Below are positions 56,812 through 63,935 of a DNA stretch of 63,935 nucleotides, piece by piece. The stretch's first letter is position 1. Every line of letters starts with the position of its first letter. Made by a program: the position numbers and the translations under genes. Where the stretch lies: the NCBI GenBank assembly GCA_937960595.1, contig CALGPL010000003.1, positions 1-63,935 on the forward strand. Direction: 5' to 3'. Origin of the DNA: an uncultured Anaerolineales bacterium. GTDB lineage: Bacteria; Chloroflexota; Anaerolineae; Anaerolineales; Villigracilaceae. A model generated the notes under the pieces. That model had not been told where the DNA came from and ran no database searches. It saw only the letters and a program-made list of their open reading frames with translations.

Positions 56812-58023
56812 TTGAAAGCGAAACAGTCTCTTCCCCCTTCTGTCCTGCGTAAACTCGAGCAAAACGACCTTTTGGAGGCTGAAAGAGAATACCTGTTCGA
56901 GTTCGTGAGGATCATCGGGGAAATCCTGGAAGAGTGCAACGGCGTCCCGCAGCGAGATATTCTCTACCGGCGCCTGGTGGATGGACTGTCGGACAACAAC
57001 CGTCTGCGGAGTTTTTTCAGACAGCCTGCCGCCGAACTGGATGCTCTCAAGCGGATTTCGTTCAACCTGACCGCCAGCCTGGACCTTTCGGTGGTGTTGA
57101 AAGGGGTGGTGAGAGAGGCGCTTCGGCTGGTCAAGAATGCTGCCAATGTGAACATTTTCCTTTATTTGGATGGACGTCTGACGTTTGGGGCGGCGCTCAA
57201 TTCGAAAGGCGACAACGATAGGCCGTTTGCCGAGCCGCGTTCAGAGGGCCTCACCTATACCGTCGCCCGCCAGAAGGAGATGATCCTGGTCGAGGATATA
57301 CGCACGCATCCCCTCTTTCGCGATGCTCCTCCCGATTGGCAAGGGTCCATTGTGGGGCTGCCGCTCATGGTGGGCCAGCGGGTGGTGGGCGTGATGAATC
57401 TGTCGCGCACGGTGACGGGTCCGTTTTCTCCCTCGGAAATTCGTCTGTTGACTCTCCTGGCCGACCAGGCCGCGATCGCAATCGTCAATGCCCGCCTGCA
57501 TCAGGCGGTCAGCCATCAGGCCCGCCAGGACCCCCTCACCGGCCTGCCCAACCGCCGTGGCCTGGATGAGCGGCTGGAGGCCGAGATCGTCCAGGCGGCT
57601 CGCATAGGCGGCGTATTCAGCGTGATGATGCTCGATATGGACGGCTTCAAACAGGTCAATGATACCTGGGGCCATGAGGCTGGCGATGAGATTCTGCGTC
57701 AGGTGGCGAGCGCGCTGCTCGGCTGGGTCCGTTCGAGCGATTTTTTGGCCCGCTATGGCGGCGATGAGATGACTCTCCTCCTGCCCGGCACCGATCTGCC
57801 TCAAGCGCAGGTGGTGGCGCACAAAATTCAAGAGCACATGCAGGCCCTTCAGTTGTCTCTGCCGCAGGGCAAGACGGTCACGCTCGGTCTTTCGGGGGGC
57901 ATTGCCCTCTATCCCCGTCACGGCGAGACGGCTGCTGCCCTGCTGCGCGCCGCTGACGAAGCCCTCTATCGCGCCAAGCGCGCCGGTCGCGGCTGTTTCA
58001 TTGTCGCTGCCGATGAGAAATAA
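56812..58023 (+). CDS. GAF-GGDEF diguanylate cyclase
   Basis: 403 residues. The start is TTG 56812, set by GAGGAG 6 bases upstream; no better ATG exists before the GAF domain. GAF-like domain about 75-230 (LDLSVVLKGVVREALRLV; IVGLPLMVGQRVVGVMNLS). GGDEF domain about 235-400: DPLTGLPNRRGLDERLEAE, MMLDMDGFKQVNDTWGHEAG, signature GGDEM (316-320, Met in place of Phe), with an inhibitory-site RxxD (RSSD 307-310) five residues before it. The signature otherwise keeps the catalytic Asp-Glu, so c-di-GMP synthesis with product inhibition is expected. Soluble. Followed by the next gene at 9 bases. Confidence 0.92.
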   Translation: MKAKQSLPPSVLRKLEQNDLLEAEREYLFEFVRIIGEILEECNGVPQRDILYRRLVDGLSDNNRLRSFFRQPAAELDALKRISFNLTASLDLSVVLKGVVREALRLVKNAANVNIFLYLDGRLTFGAALNSKGDNDRPFAEPRSEGLTYTVARQKEMILVEDIRTHPLFRDAPPDWQGSIVGLPLMVGQRVVGVMNLSRTVTGPFSPSEIRLLTLLADQAAIAIVNARLHQAVSHQARQDPLTGLPNRRGLDERLEAEIVQAARIGGVFSVMMLDMDGFKQVNDTWGHEAGDEILRQVASALLGWVRSSDFLARYGGDEMTLLLPGTDLPQAQVVAHKIQEHMQALQLSLPQGKTVTLGLSGGIALYPRHGETAAALLRAADEALYRAKRAGRGCFIVAADEK

Positions 58024-58032
58024 GCGGTCACC

Positions 58033-59664
58033 ATGCCTACCCTGATTCAATCGCTGCAAGGACGGGATTTGGGTCACCTGCGCATCGTGGCCGCATTGTG
58101 GGGCGTGGAATTGACCGCCTCCGAGCCTGGTCTGGCGTTGCAGGAAGTGGCGGCCGCCCTCCTCGACCCCGGCCTGGTCGCGGAGGTGGTGGGCGCTTTG
58201 CCCGCTGAAGCGCGTTTGGCCCTCCGCAGGCTGACCGAAGCCGGCGGACGAATCCCCTGGGCGACATTTGCCCGCCGCTTCGGCGAGATTCGCGAGGCCG
58301 GGCCGGCTCGCCGCGACCGCGAGCAAATCTACCTTCAACCGATTTCTGCTGCAGAGACTTTGTTCTATCGCGCTTTTCTGGCGCGGGCCTTCTTCGACAC
58401 GCCGGCCGGCGTGCAGGAATTCGCCTATGTGCCGGAGGATTTGCTCGACCTGCTCCGGCCGTTGACCCTCGTTGAGGAGGAAGGGCAAGCGGGGGGCAGT
58501 GCTGAGCCGCTCGGACGGCCCGCCTCGCCGAAGGAGCGTCGGCGCCCCCTGCCTGTCTGCGACCGTCTGCTCGACGACGCCACCACGCTGCTGGCCGCCC
58601 TTCGGATGGGGCTGCCGGCCCCGTCCACGGTCATCCCGCACGAAGTGGTGCGCCGTTTTCTCCAGGCGGCGGGCATCCTCTTTGCCTCGCCGCAGGGTGA
58701 CCAGGTGAAGGCGGAGGAAGTCAGACGCTTCCTGGAAATGCCGCGTCCGCAGGCGCTGGCCTGGCTGGCCGAGGCCTGGCAGACGAGCGAACAGTTCAAC
58801 GAATTGCGGCTCCTGCCCGGCCTGGCCTGCGAGGGAGAATGGGATAACCGGCCGCTGGCGACGCGTCAGTTCCTGCTGGATTTGCTGGCCGCCCTCCCGC
58901 CAGGCCGCTGGTGGAGCCTGCCGGCCTTCGTGCAGGATGTCAAAGCCAAGTTCCCGGATTTCCAGCGCCCGGCCGGCAATTACGATTCCTGGTTCATCAA
59001 GCGGCTTTCGGATGGCGTTTACCTGCGGGGATTCGCCGCCTGGGACGAGGTAGACGGGGCCTTGATCCGCTACCTGATCACCGGCCCGTTGTATTGGCTG
59101 GGGAGAACGCTGCTGGCCGCCCCGGCTGACGAGGAGGCCGTCACGGCCTTCCAGACGGCAGCCCGCCCTGAGCAGGATGTGCCCGACGAGAACGCCAAAC
59201 TGTACGTCACCTCGCAGGGCCGGATCGTCGTGCCGCGCTTCTTGCCGCGTGCGGCCCGCTACCAGATCGCCCGTTTCTGCGAATGGGAGCAGGCCCGCCC
59301 GGACGAGTATCGCTACCGGGTGACGACCGCCTCCCTGACCAGGGCCGCCCGGCAGGGCCTGAAAGTGGGGCAGTTGTTGAGCCTGCTGGCGAAACACGCT
59401 GCGGCCGAGATCCCGCCGGCTTTCATCCGCGCCCTCAAACGATGGGAGAGCAACGGCAGCGAGGCGCGGGTCGAGACCCGCGTCCTGCTGCGGGTCAGCC
59501 GGCCGGAGGTCCTGGACGAATTGCGCCGCTCGAAGGCGGGGCGTTTCCTGGGGGAAGCGCTCGGCCCGGCGGCGGTCGTCGTCAAAGACGGCGCGGTTCC
59601 GAAAGTGCTGGCGGCGCTGGCCGAGATGGGCTTGCTGGTCGAAGAGGCGGGGCCGGAAGAGTGA
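58033..59664 (+). CDS. Helicase-associated / XPB-Ssl2 N-terminal-like protein
   Basis: 543 residues. No helicase motors (no P-loop, no DEAD/DEAH), but the helical repeats resemble the XPB/Ssl2 N-terminal (Helicase_C_3-type) domain common in bacterial proteins: SLQGRDLGHLRIVAALWGVEL, PAEARLALRRLTEAGGRIPW, and at the C-terminus GLKVGQLLSLLAKHAAAEIP with ETRVLLRVSRPEVLDELRR. The central ~300 residues contain winged-helix-like segments (QFLLDLLAALPPGRWWSLPAF). Probably DNA-binding. It follows the diguanylate cyclase after 9 bases, so they share a transcript, but no mechanistic link is evident. Family call is from memory and moderate. Confidence 0.65.
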   Translation: MPTLIQSLQGRDLGHLRIVAALWGVELTASEPGLALQEVAAALLDPGLVAEVVGALPAEARLALRRLTEAGGRIPWATFARRFGEIREAGPARRDREQIYLQPISAAETLFYRAFLARAFFDTPAGVQEFAYVPEDLLDLLRPLTLVEEEGQAGGSAEPLGRPASPKERRRPLPVCDRLLDDATTLLAALRMGLPAPSTVIPHEVVRRFLQAAGILFASPQGDQVKAEEVRRFLEMPRPQALAWLAEAWQTSEQFNELRLLPGLACEGEWDNRPLATRQFLLDLLAALPPGRWWSLPAFVQDVKAKFPDFQRPAGNYDSWFIKRLSDGVYLRGFAAWDEVDGALIRYLITGPLYWLGRTLLAAPADEEAVTAFQTAARPEQDVPDENAKLYVTSQGRIVVPRFLPRAARYQIARFCEWEQARPDEYRYRVTTASLTRAARQGLKVGQLLSLLAKHAAAEIPPAFIRALKRWESNGSEARVETRVLLRVSRPEVLDELRRSKAGRFLGEALGPAAVVVKDGAVPKVLAALAEMGLLVEEAGPEE

Positions 59665-59694
59665 GAAAGGAAACACCGTTTCAGAGGATGTTGC

Positions 59695-59700
59695 TATAAT
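59695..59700 (+). promoter_or_regulatory. -10 box (TATAAT) for the ACP / oxoamine-synthase operon
   Basis: TATAAT 47 bases before the ACP start (59748). No good -35 is visible at 16-18 bases. Confidence 0.45.
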
Positions 59701-59747
59701 TGGGAGGCAGGCATTCGGGCCGAATCTACGCAATGAAAGGGCTTCCC

Positions 59748-59993
59748 ATGAGCGACTTAAGAGAGATTATTCTGGAATATGTGATCGACGAGTACGCCGG
59801 CGAAGGCGACACGATCACCTACGATACGCCTCTGCTCTCGAGCGGGCTGGTGGATTCGTTTTCGATGATCTCGTTGAAACGCTTTCTGGAGATGAAATAT
59901 CAAATTTCCATTCCCGATGAGGCCGCCACGCCGGAGGCGTTCGACAGCGTCACGAAAATTGCCGAGTTGGTGCAGCGGTTCATTCAACAGTGA
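59748..59993 (+). CDS. Acyl carrier protein
   Basis: 81 residues from ATG 59748 (GAAAGG upstream). A four-helix ACP fold with the phosphopantetheine site GLVDSFSMISL (Ser37). It resembles non-fatty-acid carrier proteins (DSF in place of DSL, basic-poor N-terminus MSDLREIILEYVIDEY). It lies 45 bases upstream of two alpha-oxoamine synthase genes on the same strand, which suggests that it supplies an acyl-ACP to one of them, as in bacterial serine palmitoyltransferase-type loci. Confidence 0.92.
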   Translation: MSDLREIILEYVIDEYAGEGDTITYDTPLLSSGLVDSFSMISLKRFLEMKYQISIPDEAATPEAFDSVTKIAELVQRFIQQ

Positions 59994-60038
59994 GGCCGGT
60001 CTCTTTAGGGACGGGGAGTGCAATCAAAAGGAGGAGCC

Positions 60039-61286
60039 GTGAGTTACGACGAGCGTGTGCGCGACCTTTATCGGCAGCAACTGGAGGAGATTCGCCGGGC
60101 CGGGCTGTTCAAGCAGGAACGTTTCATTCACTCACCGCAGGCGGCCGAGATCGAGGTCGAGTTTCCGGCCGGGGCGGCCCGCAAGAAGGTCATCAACATC
60201 TGCGCCAACAATTATCTGGGTCTCTCCAGCCACCCGGAAGTCATCCGGGCGGCGCACGAGGGGCTGGAGAGGCGCGGGTACGGGATGTCCTCGGTGCGTT
60301 TCATTTGCGGGACGCAGGACATCCATCGCCGGCTCGAAGAGGTGGTCACCGAGTTTCTCGGCACAGAGGACACGATTCTCTTCCCCTCCTGCATGGACGC
60401 CAACGCCGGGGTCTTCGAGGCGATTCTGACCCGGGACGATGTCATGATTTCGGACCGGCTGGTGCACGCCTCGATCATTGACGGGATGCGCCTGTGCAGC
60501 GCCGAACATGACACCTACAAACACGGCGACATGGACCACCTGGAGAAGAAACTCCAGCAGTGGCAGGACAAGCGCCTGCGCGTCATCATCAACGACGGCG
60601 TCTATTCGATGGACGGCGACGCGGCGAAATTGGATGAAATCGTCCGGCTGGCGGAGGCCTACGACGCCCTCGTTTTCGTGGACGATTCGCACGCCACCGG
60701 TTTTATCGGCCCGACCGGCCGCGGCACCGCCGAAAAGTTCGGCGTGATGGGTAAAGTGGATATTCTCACCACCACTTTCGGCAAGGCGCTGGGCGGGGCG
60801 TCGGGCGGGTGCGTCTCGGGGCGCAGAGAGATCGTCGAGATGTGCCGTCAGCGGGCGCGGCCGTATTTGTTCTCGAATGCCATGGCGCCGGTCATCGTTG
60901 CCGGCGTCTTGAAGGCGTTCGAGATTCTGGAACGCAGCACCGAGTTGCGTGACAAACTCGAGGAGAATGCCCGCTACTGGCGGGCCGGCCTGAGCGAGGC
61001 GGGCTTCATTCTGAAGCCGGGCGATAGCCCGATCGTTCCGGTCATGCTGTTCAACGCCAAACTGGCGCAGGATTTCTCGCGCGACCTGTACGAGGAAGGC
61101 ATCTATGCGATCGGTTTTTTCTTCCCGGTGGTGGCCAAGGGACAGGCGCGCATCCGTACTCAGTTATCGGCTGCCCACGAGAAACACCATCTCGACCGGG
61201 CGCTGGAGGCTTTCGTCAAGGTTGGCAGGAAATACGACATCCTCGGAAAGAGCGAGGAAGAGATCGTTGCAAGGTATGGATTGTAG
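60039..61286 (+). CDS. Alpha-oxoamine synthase (KBL/glycine C-acetyltransferase-like), PLP-dependent
   Basis: 415 residues. GTG 60039 is chosen because AAAAGGAGGAGCC precedes it directly; the upstream GTG frame contains that ribosome site. Fold type I aminotransferase: INICANNYLGLSSHPEVI, GTQDIHRRLEEVVTEFLG, DRLVHASIIDGMRLC, INDGVYSMDGD, VDDSHATGFIGPTGRG, and the PLP Lys249 in TTTFGKALGGASGG. The N-terminus and GMSSVRFICG resemble 2-amino-3-ketobutyrate CoA ligase more than BioF. It condenses an amino acid with an acyl thioester and loses CO2. With an ACP and a second paralogue beside it, the acyl donor may be ACP-bound. Confidence 0.92.
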   Translation: MSYDERVRDLYRQQLEEIRRAGLFKQERFIHSPQAAEIEVEFPAGAARKKVINICANNYLGLSSHPEVIRAAHEGLERRGYGMSSVRFICGTQDIHRRLEEVVTEFLGTEDTILFPSCMDANAGVFEAILTRDDVMISDRLVHASIIDGMRLCSAEHDTYKHGDMDHLEKKLQQWQDKRLRVIINDGVYSMDGDAAKLDEIVRLAEAYDALVFVDDSHATGFIGPTGRGTAEKFGVMGKVDILTTTFGKALGGASGGCVSGRREIVEMCRQRARPYLFSNAMAPVIVAGVLKAFEILERSTELRDKLEENARYWRAGLSEAGFILKPGDSPIVPVMLFNAKLAQDFSRDLYEEGIYAIGFFFPVVAKGQARIRTQLSAAHEKHHLDRALEAFVKVGRKYDILGKSEEEIVARYGL

Positions 61287-61351
61287 GCCTGACGGCTTTT
61301 TCTACCTTTCCGGCGAGTATTTGCCGGAAAAATTCTCTTGCGAGGTGAAAG

Positions 61352-62533
61352 ATGTCGAATCGTTTGGATTGGGTGCAGACGGAACTTCAAGCCCTGAAAG
61401 AGGCCGGCCTCTATAACCAGATCCGCACCATCGGCTCGCCGCAGGGCGCCTGGCTGATCGTGGACGGGAAGCGCGTCCTCAATTTCTGCTCCAACACCTA
61501 CCTCGGCCTGGCCAATCACCCCAACCTGGTGGCAGCGGCCAAGAAAGCCCTGGACGAGATGGGCGCCGGCCCGGCTGCCGTCCGCTCGATTGCCGGGACG
61601 ACCCACCTGCACGTCGAACTGGAGCAGCGGCTGGCGAAATTCAAGGGCGTCGAGGCGGCCATCACCTTCCAGAGCGGTTTCAACGCCAACCTGGCGACCA
61701 TCCCGGCTCTGGTCGGCAAGGAAGACGTCATCTTTTCGGACCGTCTGAACCATGCCAGCATCATTGACGGCTGCCGCCTTTCTGGCGCCAAGATTATCGC
61801 CTATGATCACTGCGACGCGGCTTCGCTGGAGGCGGCCATCAAGGACAACCTCTCTCACTATCGGCGCGCCATTATCATCACCGACGGCGTCTTCAGCATG
61901 GACGGCGATGTGGCGCCTCTGCCCGAAATCTACGAGGTCGCTCACCGCTACGATATCCTGCTGATGGTGGACGACGCGCACGGGGAGGGCGTGTTGGGCA
62001 AAGGCGGACGCGGCATCGTGGACCACTTCGGCCTGCACGGCAAAGTGGACATCGAGGTCGGCACGCTCTCGAAAGCCTTCGGCGTGGTCGGCGGCGTGGT
62101 GGCCGGCAACGCGGTCATCGTCGAGTGGCTGCGCCAGCGCGGCCGGCCGTTCCTGTTCTCCTCGGCGGTCACCCCGCCAGACGCGGCGGCCTGCATCGCG
62201 GCCCTCGACCTGCTCGAATCGTCCACCGAACTGGTGGACCGGCTGTGGGAGAATGCCCGCTATTTCAAGGCCGAGATGAAGAATCTGGGCTTCGATACGG
62301 GCCTCAGCACCACGCCGATTACGCCGATCATGCTCGGCGAAGCGCCGCTCGCCCAACAATTCAGCCGCGCCTTGTTCGAGGCGGGCGTCTTTGCGATGGC
62401 AATCGGCTATCCCACCGTGCCGCAGGGCAAGGCGCGCATCCGCGTGATGATTTCGGCGGCCCACGCCAAAGACGACCTCGACCAGGGGTTGCAGGCCTTC
62501 GAGAAAGTCGGCAAACAACTGGGCGTGATTTAA
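61352..62533 (+). CDS. Alpha-oxoamine synthase (second paralogue), PLP-dependent
   Basis: 393 residues, ATG after GAGGTG. Same family: [89 protein letters not shown] and PLP Lys241 in [16 protein letters not shown] and SKAFG are nearer the KBL/BioF/serine-palmitoyltransferase core than the upstream paralogue. It starts 65 bases after that gene. Two paralogues plus ACP argue for a small pathway making an amino-ketone lipid or an amino acid catabolite. Exact donor and amino acid cannot be read. Confidence 0.93.
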   Translation: MSNRLDWVQTELQALKEAGLYNQIRTIGSPQGAWLIVDGKRVLNFCSNTYLGLANHPNLVAAAKKALDEMGAGPAAVRSIAGTTHLHVELEQRLAKFKGVEAAITFQSGFNANLATIPALVGKEDVIFSDRLNHASIIDGCRLSGAKIIAYDHCDAASLEAAIKDNLSHYRRAIIITDGVFSMDGDVAPLPEIYEVAHRYDILLMVDDAHGEGVLGKGGRGIVDHFGLHGKVDIEVGTLSKAFGVVGGVVAGNAVIVEWLRQRGRPFLFSSAVTPPDAAACIAALDLLESSTELVDRLWENARYFKAEMKNLGFDTGLSTTPITPIMLGEAPLAQQFSRALFEAGVFAMAIGYPTVPQGKARIRVMISAAHAKDDLDQGLQAFEKVGKQLGVI

Positions 62534-62563
62534 CCTTTGCGCAGTTTTGTAGTACAATTCCGA

Positions 62564-62584
62564 GGGCAACCCGCGCGGTTGCCC
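62564..62584 (+). terminator. Hairpin after the second oxoamine synthase: terminator or 5'-UTR element of the MgtC gene
   Basis: GGGCAACC (62564-62571) pairs with GGTTGCCC (62577-62584), followed by CTTTGTTTCC. TACAAT at 62553-62558 could place a start site just before the hairpin, so it may instead lie at the 5' end of the MgtC-family mRNA. Confidence 0.5.
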
Positions 62585-62605
62585 CTTTGTTTCCTGGAGG
62601 AGTCT

Positions 62606-63238
62606 GTGTTTCTGTTCGTCCCTGAAGATTTGATCAAACTTCTGCTGGCCATCCTGGTCGGCGGCGTCATCGGCATCGAGCGCGAGGTGCACTCGAAGGC
62701 CGCCGGCCTGCGGACGATTACGCTCATCTGCTTCGGCGCAACGCTGTTCACGCTGCTCTCGTCCCGCTTTGGGGAGGCCGACCGGGTGGCGGCCAACATC
62801 GTCACCGGCATCGGTTTTCTGGGCGCGGGGGCGATTCTGTTCGCCGAGGGCAAGGTCAAGGGGCTGACGACCGCCTCGTCCATCTGGGTGGCGGCCGCCC
62901 TGGGGATGGCGATCGGCCTCGGCCAGTACCTGCTCGCCGGAGTCGGGACGGTGCTGGTGGTCATCATCCTGGCCTTTTTCGCCCGCCTCGACCGCCTGGT
63001 GGACCGCTTTGGGCGCGAGACGCGCCTTTACGAGATCGTCTGCGCCGACCGGCCGGACAAACTGGATGAACTCGATGCCGCGTTTGAGGCGATGCGCCTG
63101 CGCATTCGCAGTTGGAAGCGGATGAAACAGAATGGTTCGTTGGTTGCTTTCTGGGAAGCCGATGGCCGCACGCGCGATCACCAGCGTATGGCCGAGGCCC
63201 TGATGGACGATGAGGAGATCAAGGAATTGCGGTATTGA
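62606..63238 (+). CDS. MgtC/SapB-family membrane protein
   Basis: 210 residues. GTG 62606 follows TGGAGGAG at a normal distance; an ATG further upstream lies before the hairpin and lacks a ribosome site. About four hydrophobic helices with the MgtC signature: LAILVGGVIGIEREVHSKAA, LRTITLICFGATLFTLLS, GIGFLGAGAILFAEGKVKGL and TASSIWVAAALGMAIGLGQY. The C-terminal ~70 residues are an ACT-like soluble domain (LYEIVCADRPDKLDELDAAF). In pathogens MgtC affects magnesium and ATPase homeostasis; the role of chromosomal homologues like this is not settled. Confidence 0.93.
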   Translation: MFLFVPEDLIKLLLAILVGGVIGIEREVHSKAAGLRTITLICFGATLFTLLSSRFGEADRVAANIVTGIGFLGAGAILFAEGKVKGLTTASSIWVAAALGMAIGLGQYLLAGVGTVLVVIILAFFARLDRLVDRFGRETRLYEIVCADRPDKLDELDAAFEAMRLRIRSWKRMKQNGSLVAFWEADGRTRDHQRMAEALMDDEEIKELRY

Positions 63239-63935
63239 GCCTTCGGCGGGGACTCAAATGCCTGCCTCGGGGCGATTCGCACTTTCCGTGGATTGGCCGT
63301 GTTTACGAATTCTCTTCCTTCGCACACTCCATTTGGACTGCAAAGGGGATAATCAGGAGCGCAGTTATCTCCGCAATAATAAGGAGAATCATTTGGACAA
63401 AGTGTAATATTAAAAGTACCAATCCCAGCGCCACTATTACAGCAAATCACACTTCTTTGATAACAAACTCCCAAACTACCGCATTTCCCTGTGCCGCAGG
63501 CTGGCAGATTGGTTGGCACAGGAAAAACCTGACATTGCCCATTACCCACTGTTCCTATCTGGCAATGATTATAATTTTCGCTTGAACACTGCAGACTATA
63601 ACCGCAATACCAGCCTGTGGAAGAACAGTTTTCGATTTTAGTGCTTGAATCATTTTTATCAACACACGCATCATACACCCCTGCATTATTTCGACTTGAA
63701 CAGCCTGGGGGGGAACAAAGCGGTTGTCCATCATCTTTTTTGAATAACCCCGCCGCCCTGACGCAAACTCCACCTTTTGCCCCACAAGCATTTGCATCAC
63801 AATACCCGCTCTGACAAATCACTGGAGTTGGTGAAGGTATTAATGTTGGTATTGGAGTATTGGTCGGCGCTGGAGTGCTTGTTGGATACCGATAACAACA
63901 GGCATAATTATAATCGCAAGTTTTTGTTGGATCTT
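63178..63935 (-). CDS. Cys-rich protein with Thr/Pro linker (partial, runs off the right edge)
   Basis: The frame is open from base 63935 to a stop at 63178, at least 252 codons; the N-terminus lies outside the window. A TP-rich linker (PTSTPAPTNTPIPTLIPSPT) precedes many closely spaced Cys residues (CQSGYCDANACGAKGGVC, GWYCGYSLQCSS, CGTGKCGSLGVCYQRSVICC), typical of secreted disulfide-rich modules. Bases after ~63300 are AT-richer than the rest of the window and use different codons. The last ~45 codons read antisense through the intergenic region and the MgtC gene end and look like chance. So the gene may be broken, or the contig joined, near 63300. Confidence 0.5.
   Translation of the reverse strand, partial: DPTKTCDYNYACCYRYPTSTPAPTNTPIPTLIPSPTPVICQSGYCDANACGAKGGVCVRAAGLFKKDDGQPLCSPPGCSSRNNAGVYDACVDKNDSSTKIENCSSTGWYCGYSLQCSSENYNHCQIGTVGNGQCQVFPVPTNLPACGTGKCGSLGVCYQRSVICCNSGAGIGTFNITLCPNDSPYYCGDNCAPDYPLCSPNGVCEGREFVNTANPRKVRIAPRQAFESPPKAQYRNSLISSSSIRASAIRW

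Overview
The window is high-GC bacterial chromosome with densely packed genes on both strands. Several traits suggest a member of the Chloroflexota, probably an Anaerolineae-like lineage: a release factor 1 with a lineage-typical variant GGQ loop, secreted proteins with Pro/Thr-rich linkers, stand-alone REC, GAF, FHA and TPR signalling proteins, a UPF0316 protein and a prokaryotic translin. There is no rRNA here, so this assignment is an inference. No phage, CRISPR array or complete insertion sequence was seen. Two tRNA genes (Lys-CTT and Met-CAT) have near-consensus sigma-70 promoters.

Layout. 1-10.3 kb (minus): three exported peptidases, namely an M23/LasA-like protein running off the left edge, a papain-like C1 protease and a subtilase. 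The first two share nearly identical C-terminal modules. 10.5-17.3 kb (plus): a REC/Roadblock-like protein ending in an apparently inactivated IS200-type transposase domain, then polA and a TPR protein. 17.4-25.3 kb (minus): a B12-binding protein, an opine-dehydrogenase-like enzyme and a UPF0316 protein, then a tight ion-transport operon (CBS, ArsB/NhaD-like permease, PII-like, CaCA exchanger, ATP-grasp). 25.5-32.8 kb (minus): tRNA-Lys, a DUF1156-like methylase homologue without its catalytic motif, and a sugar/envelope operon (GH13, GT-C-like membrane protein, GT2, methyltransferase).

32.9-35.6 kb (plus): REC-GAF and REC-PAS-histidine kinase proteins. 35.9-39.5 kb (minus): tRNA-Met, then an alkaline-phosphatase-superfamily protein, SSB, DUF3467, translin and a membrane protein. 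39.9-49.5 kb (plus): a secreted beta-helix protein, an SH3-like lipoprotein, uvrC with a translationally coupled response regulator, a 40-residue membrane peptide, prfA, a DsbA-like thioredoxin, a GNAT and a holin-like protein. 49.6-56.7 kb (mixed strands): a P1 peptidase coupled to a 58-residue protein, an AI-2E-type permease, a leaderless gluzincin, an FHA protein, and a DprE1/DprE2-like pair. 56.8-63.2 kb (plus): a GAF-GGDEF cyclase, an XPB/Ssl2-N-like protein, an acyl carrier protein with two alpha-oxoamine synthases, and an MgtC-family protein. The last ~630 bases are AT-richer and carry part of a Cys-rich gene that reads into the MgtC gene, which marks a composition break.

The most novel-looking items are the REC-Roadblock-TnpA fusion that has lost both HUH histidines and the catalytic tyrosine, a palindromic repeat inserted in frame in the B12 protein, a set of genes whose -10 box lies 7-9 bases before ATG (leaderless-type), and the SSB/DUF3467/translin operon.
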